Source: Candidatus Aminicenantota bacterium (GTDB lineage Bacteria; Acidobacteriota; Aminicenantia; S016-38). Taken from it: 64,000 bases of DNA. The notes beneath the pieces were generated by a model, which was given only the letters and a program-made list of their open reading frames with translations, ran no database searches and was not told where the DNA came from. The position numbers and the translations under genes were made by a program. This document shows, piece after piece, positions 46,577 to 54,007 of the stretch. The stretch spans positions 62,001 to 126,000 of the forward strand of contig JAMOUJ010000002.1 in NCBI GenBank assembly GCA_027068075.1, given 5' to 3'. How positions within the stretch are numbered: the stretch's first letter is position 1; every line of letters starts with the position of its first letter.

Positions 46577-47200
46577 CTATCTCCAGCGGACCAACGGCCA
46601 TCCCCTTTCCCGGGCGTATTTCTCCAGTTTTCGGGAGGGATTAACCGCCACCGGATGCCCCACCGCTTCCAGGAAGAATCTATCCCCATAGCCGTTGCCG
46701 TAGCCATAACTTTCTTCCAGATTTAATCCCATACTCCGGGAGAGTTCCCCCAGAATCTCCCTCTTTCTTTTCCCGGGGGGATAGTCCAGGAGTTCTCCGG
46801 TGAGAATCCCATCCCTGGCCTCCACCTTGCTTCCCACCACCTTTTCAAAGCCCAGGGGCCTGAACCTATCCGCCAGGAACTGGGGAGCCCCGGTGAGGAG
46901 GATCAGTTGAAAACCCTCCTTCCTCCTTTTTTCCATCTCAGCCAGGGCGTCCCTGAAAACCATTTTCCTGACCCTCTCCGGCGAGAAAAAGGCGGCGGCC
47001 ATTTCCTCCACCCTGTCCACGGGGATTCCCCGATAGTAGAGTTTTGAAGAGAAAAAATCCCCGTCCTTCAAACTCCTCCAAACATAGGGAAAAAATCGGG
47101 CGGGACAGAGCCTCAAGGTTGAAACCGCCCAGGGAAGAAATCTCCTCTCCGCCGAATACTTTATAAGGGTCCCGTCCAGGTCAAAGATCGCTGCCTTCAT
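46577..47200 (-). CDS. HAD-IB family phosphatase
   Basis: 207-residue haloacid-dehalogenase phosphatase of the SerB-like IB group. The nucleophile and acid are D7 and D9 in FDLDGTLIKYS. The motif II Thr is in LILLTGAP, and motif III/IV includes GYGNGYGDRFFLEAVGHPVAVNP, which has GYGD in place of the usual NSxxD. It follows a CDP-alcohol phosphotransferase, so it may dephosphorylate the phospholipid precursor made there (for example a phosphatidylglycerophosphate-like product). That pairing is inference. Confidence 0.85.
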   Translation of the reverse strand: MKAAIFDLDGTLIKYSAERRFLPWAVSTLRLCPARFFPYVWRSLKDGDFFSSKLYYRGIPVDRVEEMAAAFFSPERVRKMVFRDALAEMEKRRKEGFQLILLTGAPQFLADRFRPLGFEKVVGSKVEARDGILTGELLDYPPGKRKREILGELSRSMGLNLEESYGYGNGYGDRFFLEAVGHPVAVNPSRKLEKYARERGWPLVRWR

Positions 47201-47805
47201 TATTTTATGTAATCCCTGGTGTCAATTATCACGGGAAGCCCTCTCAAAATGCACACGAGAACGGTGAGAAAGGCGAGGACGGAGGTCAGAGTGGATATCT
47301 GAGGAAGATAAGCAAAATCTGGAACCTTCTTCCTGAGGAAGAGTTCCAGGCCCATCGTGGAAAAGGCCACGGCCTTCAGAACCGCGTAGGAAGTTCTCAT
47401 GAAGGGCGAGGTCACCAGAAACCTGCTCAGTCGGTTTTTGTGTATCTGATAGGGAGTTTTTCCCTTCTTGTAGGCGGTGGCCCTGAGGGTGTTTACGATC
47501 TCCCCCCGGGCTATCACCAGGATGGCGTACCAGAAACTGGTTATGTGAACCACGGAGAAGTATATCCAGTAAATGTACTCCACTATCCGATCCCCGGTTA
47601 TGTCGTAAAGGGCGCCGAATTCCGTCTGAAGACCCAGTTTTCTCGCCACGAAACCGTCCAGAAAATCAAGAAAGACCACGAAGATTATCAGAAAAATGGC
47701 CGCTATCAGGGTGTAGTAGTTCTCTATGCTCAGCAAGGCCACGGTTACGAAGGCGAGGATTATCCGGGCCGTGGTGATGAGGTTAGGAAGGTTCAGCCTT
47801 TTCAT
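47200..47805 (-). CDS. CDP-alcohol phosphatidyltransferase
   Basis: 201-residue integral membrane enzyme. The full family signature DGx2ARx8Gx3Dx3D is present from D50 to D72 (DGFVARKLGLQ...ALYDITGD). It transfers a phosphatidyl group from CDP-diacylglycerol to an alcohol such as glycerol phosphate or inositol phosphate. With the next HAD phosphatase gene it could form a two-step headgroup pathway, and PgsA-like function is the simplest guess. About five helices are visible. Confidence 0.9.
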   Translation of the reverse strand: MKRLNLPNLITTARIILAFVTVALLSIENYYTLIAAIFLIIFVVFLDFLDGFVARKLGLQTEFGALYDITGDRIVEYIYWIYFSVVHITSFWYAILVIARGEIVNTLRATAYKKGKTPYQIHKNRLSRFLVTSPFMRTSYAVLKAVAFSTMGLELFLRKKVPDFAYLPQISTLTSVLAFLTVLVCILRGLPVIIDTRDYIK

Positions 47806-48715
47806 CTTTCATCACACAGTAAAGAATTTTCAACGCCTCCTCAAAAATTTCCTCCGCTCTCCTCTCGTCCGTAAAAAACCCAGAATTCCTGGATGTCCTC
47901 TGCCTTATTATTATAACATCCACCTCCCTTCCCTTCTGAAATTCCACCGTCAGGTCCCTGTCCTCCACCCCGCATGCCTTCTTCAGATCGGAAAACGCCC
48001 TTCTGGTGGAAAGTAGGGCGGAATAGCCAAACCTCTCCCTGAGGGTCCCGGGCTTGAGTACGATAACGGCGTAAAAATAAGGATATGGCCGGGATTGAAC
48101 CCTGTTGATGGCCACCTGAAACTGAATACCTATCAACCAGGGAGGGGCTTCCTCCGGAACGGCGAAAATCCTGGCGTCCACGGGGACCTTTTTTCCGCTT
48201 CTCACTTCCCCCACCAGAAGTTGAGGGAAAACCTCAAAACCTCCCCTCTTCTCCAGTTTCTCCAGGAGCCCACAGAGGACCCTGGCCTTCACATCCAGGT
48301 TTCCCGGAGTCCACAGGGAAACCCGCCCGGAAAACAGAACCACCAGAAGGAGAAAACCGACATCCAGTATTCCCCAGAGCACGAATTTGTTCCTCACCGT
48401 GGTAATTAGTATCTGCCCTGCCACGGGAAGGAGGAAGAAAAGGAAAAAGGGAAGGATTTTCTTCAAATTCCTTCCCCGGGAAAACTTCTCCGCCACCTCC
48501 GCCTTCTTCTTCAACAGGTCAAATTCCCTGGGGGTGACCGCATCCCACTCCTTATTCCTCACCTGTCGGGGTTTGCCCACGGTGGTCCATGGAACCCACA
48601 GAAGAAAACCAGCCCCCAGGAGAAGGGGAACCCACAGAAACCACGGCCCGGAAGATGTCTGGAGATGATAAGCCACCAGGGCCAGAATCACCGCCAATAT
48701 CTGCTTAAAACTCAA
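47783..48715 (-). CDS. Membrane protein of unknown function in the CHSA/radical SAM operon
   Basis: 310 residues. Two N-terminal helices (about 5-20 and 23-42) and a second pair (about 80-100 and 112-130) frame a basic cytoplasmic loop. A soluble C-terminal domain of about 180 residues follows (residues 135-310), with alternating beta strands and helices: VPVDARIFAVPEEAPP, YPYFYAVIVLKPGT, DVIIIRQRTSRNSGF. I do not recognise the family. The start overlaps the radical SAM gene by 11 bases, so it is probably part of the same system. Confidence 0.72.
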   Translation of the reverse strand: MSFKQILAVILALVAYHLQTSSGPWFLWVPLLLGAGFLLWVPWTTVGKPRQVRNKEWDAVTPREFDLLKKKAEVAEKFSRGRNLKKILPFFLFFLLPVAGQILITTVRNKFVLWGILDVGFLLLVVLFSGRVSLWTPGNLDVKARVLCGLLEKLEKRGGFEVFPQLLVGEVRSGKKVPVDARIFAVPEEAPPWLIGIQFQVAINRVQSRPYPYFYAVIVLKPGTLRERFGYSALLSTRRAFSDLKKACGVEDRDLTVEFQKGREVDVIIIRQRTSRNSGFFTDERRAEEIFEEALKILYCVMKDEKAEPS

Positions 48716-50018
48716 CGGACTTCTCCTTTCCAGGTTTGTTTTCTATTTCCTCGGCTCCCCGGGCCCTCCAGTAGAGGGGACAGGCTCCCCCACAGGCCTG
48801 CTTAAGGTGGCAGGACCGACAGGGCCGGGGCAGGTATTCCATGTTTCTAAAGTAAAGGGCCCCCGGGGAAAACCAGAGTTTTTCAAAGCCTTCCTCCAAA
48901 AGGTTCCCTATCCTCTCCGGATAACTGGAGCAGGGAAGAAGGAAGCCCTGGGGGTCCACGGCCAGAAGCCCGTGGCAGGCGGCGCAGGACTTAGCCCCCA
49001 ACCCCCGGGCCACAGGGTTGTAGATGCAGTACGGAAGCGGTGAATACCACACGAATTCTACCCCTTCCTCTTCTGCCCGTTTTTTAAGTTTCTCCAGGTA
49101 ATACCCCACCCGGGAATAACTCATCCAGAGTTCCCGGTGCTTCATACCTTCGCCCACGGGGATTATCAGGTTGGCGGAGAATTTTCTGAGCCCCAGGGAC
49201 CGGAGAAACCGGGGATAATCCAGCATGCTTTCTGCGTTTTCCGCGTTGATGGTGGTATTGGTGTGGAGGTAAATGCCCTGCCCCATGAGGTTTTTTATCC
49301 CCTCCACCGTGGCCTTCCAACTCCCCACGACCCCGGTAAGAGCGTCGTGGACCTCCGCCGAAGGGGATTCCAGACTAACCTGGGCTGAACCCAGTCCGGC
49401 CTCCCTGAGTTTTCTGGCCACCCTTTCCGTAACGAGGGTGGCGTTGGAGATCAGGTTGACCTTCAGGCCTATGGAACGGGCGAATTTTATCAGGGCGAAG
49501 AGGTCCTCCCTAAGAAGGGGCTCCCCCCCGGTAAAACTTACAAAGGGAACCTCTGCGTCCTCCTTTATTATCCTTATGACTTCCTGGGCCTGGCGGGTGG
49601 TGAGTTCAGGGCTCTCCTTCCAGGTTCTGTAGCAGAAACGGCAATCCAGGTTGCACCGCCAGGTTACGCTGAACTCGGAAAGGACCGGATATGTGTAAAA
49701 ATTTTTCCGGTAGGGAACGAAATCCGTGGCAAAGGCCCCGTCCTCCTTGAAATCTCCCTCCACCAGGGCCTTCAGGTCCCGAAGAAAGTCCAGGGCGTCC
49801 TTTAAAGCCCTTTCTCCCCCTGCCCTCGCCACCTCCTCCAGGCTTCCCCCCTTCATTAAAAAGGACAGGAGGCGAAATCCCGTGGCATTCATGGAAAAGA
49901 CCTGATTGGGGGGGATTATAAGAACCATATCCTTCTGTCGTATAAAGACCAGGTCCTTCAATTTCTTCGCAAATTCCTCTGCCCAGGGAGGAATCAATGT
50001 GCCCCTCCTGAGACGCAT
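48705..50018 (-). CDS. Radical SAM/SPASM peptide-modifying enzyme with PqqD-like N-terminus
   Basis: 437 residues. Residues about 20-90 match the PqqD-like RiPP recognition element (MVLIIPPNQVFSMNATGFRLL, then EEVARAGGERALKDALDFLRDL). The radical SAM cluster is C122, C126 and C129 (CNLDCRFC) with GGEP at 164-167. The SPASM domain has cysteines C345, C348, C363, C400, C403, C409 and C413, enough for two auxiliary clusters. This architecture is that of enzymes that form thioether, C-C or epimer modifications in RiPP precursors. I chose the ATG at 50018, inside the Cys-His-Ser-Ala repeat of the upstream gene; there is no ribosome site, so coupling is likely. The partner tail is the obvious substrate candidate. 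Confidence 0.9.
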   Translation of the reverse strand: MRLRRGTLIPPWAEEFAKKLKDLVFIRQKDMVLIIPPNQVFSMNATGFRLLSFLMKGGSLEEVARAGGERALKDALDFLRDLKALVEGDFKEDGAFATDFVPYRKNFYTYPVLSEFSVTWRCNLDCRFCYRTWKESPELTTRQAQEVIRIIKEDAEVPFVSFTGGEPLLREDLFALIKFARSIGLKVNLISNATLVTERVARKLREAGLGSAQVSLESPSAEVHDALTGVVGSWKATVEGIKNLMGQGIYLHTNTTINAENAESMLDYPRFLRSLGLRKFSANLIIPVGEGMKHRELWMSYSRVGYYLEKLKKRAEEEGVEFVWYSPLPYCIYNPVARGLGAKSCAACHGLLAVDPQGFLLPCSSYPERIGNLLEEGFEKLWFSPGALYFRNMEYLPRPCRSCHLKQACGGACPLYWRARGAEEIENKPGKEKSVEF

Positions 50019-51487
50019 GCGGAATGACAGGCACTGTGACAGGCGCTGTGGCAGGCACTGTGGCAAGCGCTATGGCAGGCGGAATGGCAGGCGCTGTGGC
50101 AGGCGTCGTGGGCAAAGCACGCAGAATGACATGCCTCGGAGGCCATGAAGGACTGGAAGTCCGTGGAGGTTTCAAACTCCTGGAAATTGCTCTGCCAGAA
50201 TACGAAGTGAGGCTGTGAACGGTACCTGGAGTTCAGGAATTCCTGGGGCTCTCCCAGGAGTTTTCGGTAATGCCTTTTGGTGGCTTCAAGGTCACAATCC
50301 CAGGTTTTTTCGGAAATTTTATCGGTGAGAACCCTCAGAAGAGCCTCCACACCCCGGGCCTCAACCCTCCCATCGGGCCCCAGGGCCGCCAGGAAGGCCT
50401 CCTCGTAGTATTTAAGGTCTCCCCTGGCCTGGGGAGCCGGAACCACCCTGGGTGGGTCCTTGGAAAGAACTTCTATGGCCCCCTTTTCCTGAAGCCCCAT
50501 GGCGATGGCCGTGAGAATGGTGTTCACAGAAGCCCCCAGGAGAAACATGGCCTCCACTTCGTCAAGTTTGGCTACCTTTCCTTTCCTGCGGAAACTGTGG
50601 GCCTGTATTCTCGGGGGAACCCAATCGTCCCGGACCCAACTCAGTTCTTCCTCCCGGGCCAGGGCAAGCCTTCTGCGGCGGCTTTTGCGGGAGGCCAGAA
50701 GGGCCGCCATCAAAACCACGGCCATGAAGATCAAATAATAGGGAAGACGGTGTAAGAATCCACCCCGGCCCGGACTTTTCACCCTTCCCTGCCGGGAAAG
50801 GGAGAAGTATTTAGCCGGAAGGTAAACCTGAATCTCCATTTTCTCCCGGGGCAAAAGGCGCTCCCGGTGGAAAAGAACGGAAAAATAGAATTTCCCCCTG
50901 AAGGCCTGACCGAAATAATGAATTCTATACCTCTGGTTCATCCATTTTTCCGTCGTAAACCCAATCCTCAACACATCATCCCACCTCACCTCCTTCCCAC
51001 TTACCTCCACCGGCAGGTGAAGGTATACGGTTTCGTGCTCCAGGGGAGAATCCCACTGGGCGGGGGCCCAGTGAAAGAAGACCAGGCGTCCCCTTTCCGG
51101 GCTTTCGGTGTATCCCATAAACCCTTCCTTCACCAGGTCCAGGGCAAAATTGACCACGAAGTAGTATTCCCCGGGAGGAACTCCCTCTCCGTAAAAGACA
51201 TCGTATCTGGTGGAGGAAATCCTCTTCACTGAAAGAGGATAGGTTCTTCCGGATTCGTCTTTTACGAAACATCCCCCAGGATTAAAATGGGGTTCCCGGC
51301 CTATTCCTTCCAGATAGAAGCCGTGCATGGTCCCGGAACTCACCTTCCAGAAGGTTATGTAGGTAAGGTCTGCCTTCCCGGTAACGGTGGGGGATACATG
51401 GACCTCCACCCATTTGAGGTGGGCCTCCAGGGCCATGAGGGGAAAAATCAGCAATGCCCCCCAGAGGAAGGCCAGAAGTCTCCTCAT
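49994..51487 (-). CDS. Membrane protein with C-terminal Cys-His-Ser-Ala repeat tail (candidate modified substrate)
   Basis: 497 residues. Signal peptide (1-20), extracytoplasmic beta-rich domain (about 22-235, reminiscent of DUF2207), one membrane helix (249-266) and a basic stop RKSRRRR. A cytoplasmic helical domain (about 275-420) follows, with a MFLLGASVNTILTAIA segment typical of DUF2207-like proteins. The last 46 residues carry seven exact Cys-His-Ser-Ala units plus a closing Cys (463-491), two outlying Cys (453, 457) and a final SGGAH. Cys residues are spaced every four positions. The positive-inside rule puts the tail in the cytoplasm, beside the radical SAM enzyme encoded next. AAGGGGG precedes the ATG. 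Function unknown. Confidence 0.88.
   Translation of the reverse strand: MRRLLAFLWGALLIFPLMALEAHLKWVEVHVSPTVTGKADLTYITFWKVSSGTMHGFYLEGIGREPHFNPGGCFVKDESGRTYPLSVKRISSTRYDVFYGEGVPPGEYYFVVNFALDLVKEGFMGYTESPERGRLVFFHWAPAQWDSPLEHETVYLHLPVEVSGKEVRWDDVLRIGFTTEKWMNQRYRIHYFGQAFRGKFYFSVLFHRERLLPREKMEIQVYLPAKYFSLSRQGRVKSPGRGGFLHRLPYYLIFMAVVLMAALLASRKSRRRRLALAREEELSWVRDDWVPPRIQAHSFRRKGKVAKLDEVEAMFLLGASVNTILTAIAMGLQEKGAIEVLSKDPPRVVPAPQARGDLKYYEEAFLAALGPDGRVEARGVEALLRVLTDKISEKTWDCDLEATKRHYRKLLGEPQEFLNSRYRSQPHFVFWQSNFQEFETSTDFQSFMASEACHSACFAHDACHSACHSACHSACHSACHSACHSACHSACVSGGAH
50015..50101 (-). repeat. Twelve-base coding repeat (Cys-His-Ser-Ala)
   Basis: Seven 12-bp units plus one terminal Cys codon, read on the minus strand. 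Codons vary between units: Ser uses AGC, AGT and TCC, Cys TGC/TGT, His CAC/CAT and Ala GCC/GCT/GCA, while the protein stays constant. That points to selection on the peptide, not to a simple DNA repeat. Confidence 0.9.
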
Positions 51488-51505
51488 TCTACCCCCTTAG
51501 GGTTT

Positions 51506-54007
51506 CTATTTGGTTATCCTTAATCCAAGTATGACCTGTCTGGGGGGATAATACCATCGGGGAGACAGAAATTCGGGCTGAAGGACATTCTCCCATTCCT
51601 CGGCGGGAATCCGGGTGTTGAAGAGGTTCAGGGCCCGAAGGAAGACCGCCGCCCGGAATCCGCCCAGGGAAAATTCCCTCTGGAGATAGGCATCCACCCT
51701 CCACCAGGTGGGAAGTTTGAATTCCCCCAGGGGGGCTGCAAGCCCCCGGGGATGGTCGTAAAGACCAGGCCTAAGCGTTTCCGTATCCACATAGTTGACG
51801 GGGATCATGTAACCGTCCCTGGCCCTGAAAACTCCACCCAGGGTCCACCCGCCGCCGCTCCAGGCCATGTTGAAGAGGACTGACCAGCGGGAATTTAGAA
51901 TGGGACTGTGGTAAAATCCGTTGGGCGACGGTCCCCAGGAACGGGAAAGGAGAAAGTTAAGGTTCCCAGGATCCAGGGGATAAAGGTTTTGATTTATGGT
52001 GAAATAATTGGACCTGAGGTTGAACTGAAAAAGGAAAGAAAGGGTTCCAGATTTTTTAAGCCTGAACCGCATCTCCTTCCAGGACCTTTCCACGCTGATT
52101 AGGTTTAGGGTTTGATAATAACCGTTGAAAAACACCCCTTCCCTGAGACCGAACCACTTCTGCCCCCCGAATTCCATGGGAAAATTGCCGCCTTCCTCCC
52201 AATCCCCCCAACTTACCAGTTTCCATTCTTCGTCCTTCCACACCAGAGGAATGTCCACATAGGGCAAAGTATTCTTTATGTAAAAAAGGTCCAGATCCAC
52301 GGAAAGGCCCAGGGGAAGGTCGGAACTCACCCCGGCGCCGATTCTGTAAAAACGGGAGGCTCCCAGCCCCGGCGGATAAAGGGATATGTCCTTCTGGCTC
52401 GCCTGGGCCGTGTAGCGATAAAGTGAGGTAAATTCACCCTCCTGGGGAAGCATGTCCCCATCGTCGTTCCACAGAAATTTCTCGTAGGACAGGGCGGAAG
52501 AAGCCCTGTAAAGGAGGCTTTCTGGAAGGGGAATCCCACGGTAGGAACCGTAAATCCTTATAACTAAAAATCCGTTTCTGAAGGGATCGTAGGAAAGACC
52601 ACCCCGGAGTCCCAGAATTCCTATAATCTTTGAGGAAAAGGATGGAACCGAGGTCCCCTCCAGGGAAAGTCCGAAAATTTCCGAGTTCCGGGATGAGGAA
52701 GGATATACTTTAAACCACTGGAGGTCGTATCCCGTGGAAAAAAAGAGGTTAACATTGCCGGCGGCGATGGTGTCGCTCAGCCAGACTCCGGCAGTATTAA
52801 GCCTGTAGTGAAAGGCATCTGAGGTTCTGAGGTAGGCGAAGCCGGCTTCACCGGCGAAACTCACCAACTCCAGGGGCCAATCCCTTTCTCCCTGGACTTC
52901 CCTGCTCAACACCTCCACCCCCACGGCGAAAATATTGTTCAACCCCAGGAAGGAAGAGGAATGGAAGGTCATGGAGGAGTTTAAGGAGAAAAGTTCCTCC
53001 TTCAGGTCCTCCCGGTAATTGCCTCCGTCCTTAATAAGATTCACATCGTCAAAGAGGAAATAGGGAGAAGGGGAAACGGGATCAAGATTCCTCTTCCGGG
53101 AAAACTCCGCCACCGTCAGGGAAAAGCCCCCGGCGTTCAAACTCCCCCCGAAACCCCTCTCTCGAACCTGACCGTTCCAGGAGGAGGAAGGCGAATAATA
53201 GGGTCTTTCCCTCAAATTTTCGTAATCTTCGCCCCGGCTCAGGAAAAATCCCCTGACCCCCCCGGCGAAAAGGGAAAGGTAGAAGGAGTGTTTCCTTACG
53301 CTCTGTTCTTCAGGTAAGGCGAAATCCCTGTTCTCCAGAAGACCTGAGAAGAATCCCCCAAATCCCCCCTTCCTGTAGCCTACCTCCCCTTCCAGATAGG
53401 GGGACATGGAGTAAGACTCCGCCCTGTCCTCCCGGGAGGTTCCCATAAGGAAGGTGGTCAGGCGAAAACCCGGGGAAAGGGCCGGACGCTCCCATATCCT
53501 GACCCTGGCCCGGGGGTATCCCACGGAAACCTCCGCCCTTTCCACAGCGGGATAGGGTATGGCGCCGGAAAGGGAAGATGCGGAGGAGAGCATGTATTCC
53601 GTCCGGGAAAGTGCCTGAAAAAACAGGGTCCCCCGATAAAAGGACAGGTCAGGGCTGAGGAAAAGGGCCTCCTCCAGGGAAGGAGCATCCTTCTCCAGTT
53701 CCGCCCCGGGAGATTCAGGGAAATTCCGGGTGATGTAAAAGGTCTCCTCAACCCCGTCCACCCAGAGTATGAGGAAATCCCCCTTAACCCGAAGCGTGCC
53801 GAAGTTCCTGCCCTCCACCATCAGGGAATAGGCTCCCTCCTTCACTCCGCTAACGAAAAAGAAACCTCCCTTTTCGGTTTTAAAGGAGACCTTTCCCAGG
53901 CTCAATTTCACCCCCTCCGGCTTTCTTCCCTCCGGAGGCAGGTAAATCCCGGTAATGGTGGTGGCAAAAATTCCCGCGGCAATTACGAAGAAGGCCAGTC
54001 TTCTCAT
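51506..54007 (-). CDS. Outer-membrane TonB-receptor-like (Oar-type) barrel protein
   Basis: 833 residues. A signal peptide and a short carboxypeptidase-regulatory-like domain (residues about 20-95) are followed by a region that is weak as a TonB plug (about 100-165). A large barrel runs from about 165 to the end, closing YYPPRQVILGLRITK. The Oar/OmpA-like family in acidobacteria and myxobacteria looks similar. A clear TonB box is not visible, and the plug appears short, so active transport is uncertain. Its start overlaps pepA (ATGA). Confidence 0.75.
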   Translation of the reverse strand: MRRLAFFVIAAGIFATTITGIYLPPEGRKPEGVKLSLGKVSFKTEKGGFFFVSGVKEGAYSLMVEGRNFGTLRVKGDFLILWVDGVEETFYITRNFPESPGAELEKDAPSLEEALFLSPDLSFYRGTLFFQALSRTEYMLSSASSLSGAIPYPAVERAEVSVGYPRARVRIWERPALSPGFRLTTFLMGTSREDRAESYSMSPYLEGEVGYRKGGFGGFFSGLLENRDFALPEEQSVRKHSFYLSLFAGGVRGFFLSRGEDYENLRERPYYSPSSSWNGQVRERGFGGSLNAGGFSLTVAEFSRKRNLDPVSPSPYFLFDDVNLIKDGGNYREDLKEELFSLNSSMTFHSSSFLGLNNIFAVGVEVLSREVQGERDWPLELVSFAGEAGFAYLRTSDAFHYRLNTAGVWLSDTIAAGNVNLFFSTGYDLQWFKVYPSSSRNSEIFGLSLEGTSVPSFSSKIIGILGLRGGLSYDPFRNGFLVIRIYGSYRGIPLPESLLYRASSALSYEKFLWNDDGDMLPQEGEFTSLYRYTAQASQKDISLYPPGLGASRFYRIGAGVSSDLPLGLSVDLDLFYIKNTLPYVDIPLVWKDEEWKLVSWGDWEEGGNFPMEFGGQKWFGLREGVFFNGYYQTLNLISVERSWKEMRFRLKKSGTLSFLFQFNLRSNYFTINQNLYPLDPGNLNFLLSRSWGPSPNGFYHSPILNSRWSVLFNMAWSGGGWTLGGVFRARDGYMIPVNYVDTETLRPGLYDHPRGLAAPLGEFKLPTWWRVDAYLQREFSLGGFRAAVFLRALNLFNTRIPAEEWENVLQPEFLSPRWYYPPRQVILGLRITK

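Noticed and set aside
50019-50066. Longer start for the radical SAM enzyme at 50066
   Set aside because: The extra 16 residues are an out-of-frame reading of the Cys-His-Ser-Ala repeat with no similarity or ribosome site.
50015-50131. CRISPR-like or microsatellite array
   Set aside because: Units are 12 bp with no spacers, keep a reading frame and vary at synonymous sites, so this is coding repeat, not CRISPR.
49994-50131. Multi-heme cytochrome c tail (Cys-X3-Cys-His pattern)
   Set aside because: The classic motif is CxxCH, and the tail is predicted cytoplasmic, where c-type heme is not attached. The adjacent radical SAM enzyme offers a better explanation.
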